From assembly GCA_023132155.1 (NCBI GenBank), contig JAGLYP010000012.1, positions 1-39,041 of the forward strand: DNA of 39,041 nt, read 5' to 3'. Positions within the stretch are counted from its first letter, which is position 1; each line of letters begins with the position of its first letter. Positions 39,016-39,041 of this stretch are shown here, in pieces. The notes under the pieces are model-generated. The model worked only from the letters and a program-made list of their open reading frames with translations, ran no database searches and was not told the DNA's origin. A program made the position numbers and the translations under genes. The DNA is from Candidatus Parcubacteria bacterium. Its GTDB lineage: Bacteria > Patescibacteriota > Patescibacteriia > Patescibacteriales > UBA12075.

Positions 39016-39041
39016 TTGATTAGCATACCGCTGCTAATCAA
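39016..39041. repeat. Inverted repeat at window end
   Basis: TTGATTAGCA-TACCGC-TGCTAATCAA, 10-bp perfect arms. Confidence 0.7.

Overview
AT-rich 39 kb bacterial window. Compact gene packing, the ligA-gatC-gatA neighbourhood, a ThrRS that starts at the N2 domain, and many short palindromes and 7-nt arrays suggest a Patescibacteria/CPR-type genome (inference only). Left part (1-4.4 kb): three uncharacterised minus-strand genes, including membrane and TPR proteins. Two transcription units here carry near-duplicate promoter-leader modules of about 250-290 nt, each with a conserved wobble-rich stem, a boxA-like motif and an RBS, although the downstream proteins are unrelated. Middle (4.5-13.6 kb): ligA, gatC, gatA, a cysteine-less DsbA-like protein, tRNA-Ser(GGA), thrS, a 1.2 kb repeat-rich intergenic island with a MITE-like element flanked by TA, and a Fic-family protein with His->Gln in its core motif. 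Right (13.7-39 kb): a surface-glycan island with glycosyltransferases, three radical SAM enzymes, six methyltransferase domains, a GDP-D-glycero-D-manno-heptose cassette (gmhA, hddA, hddC-gmhB fusion), a methyltransferase-FdtA fusion next to an FdtB-like aminotransferase, a glycosyltransferase split by an in-frame TAA, and a flippase. The strongest candidate for something undescribed is the duplicated structured leader of the left-edge membrane/TPR genes. No database search or folding software was run.
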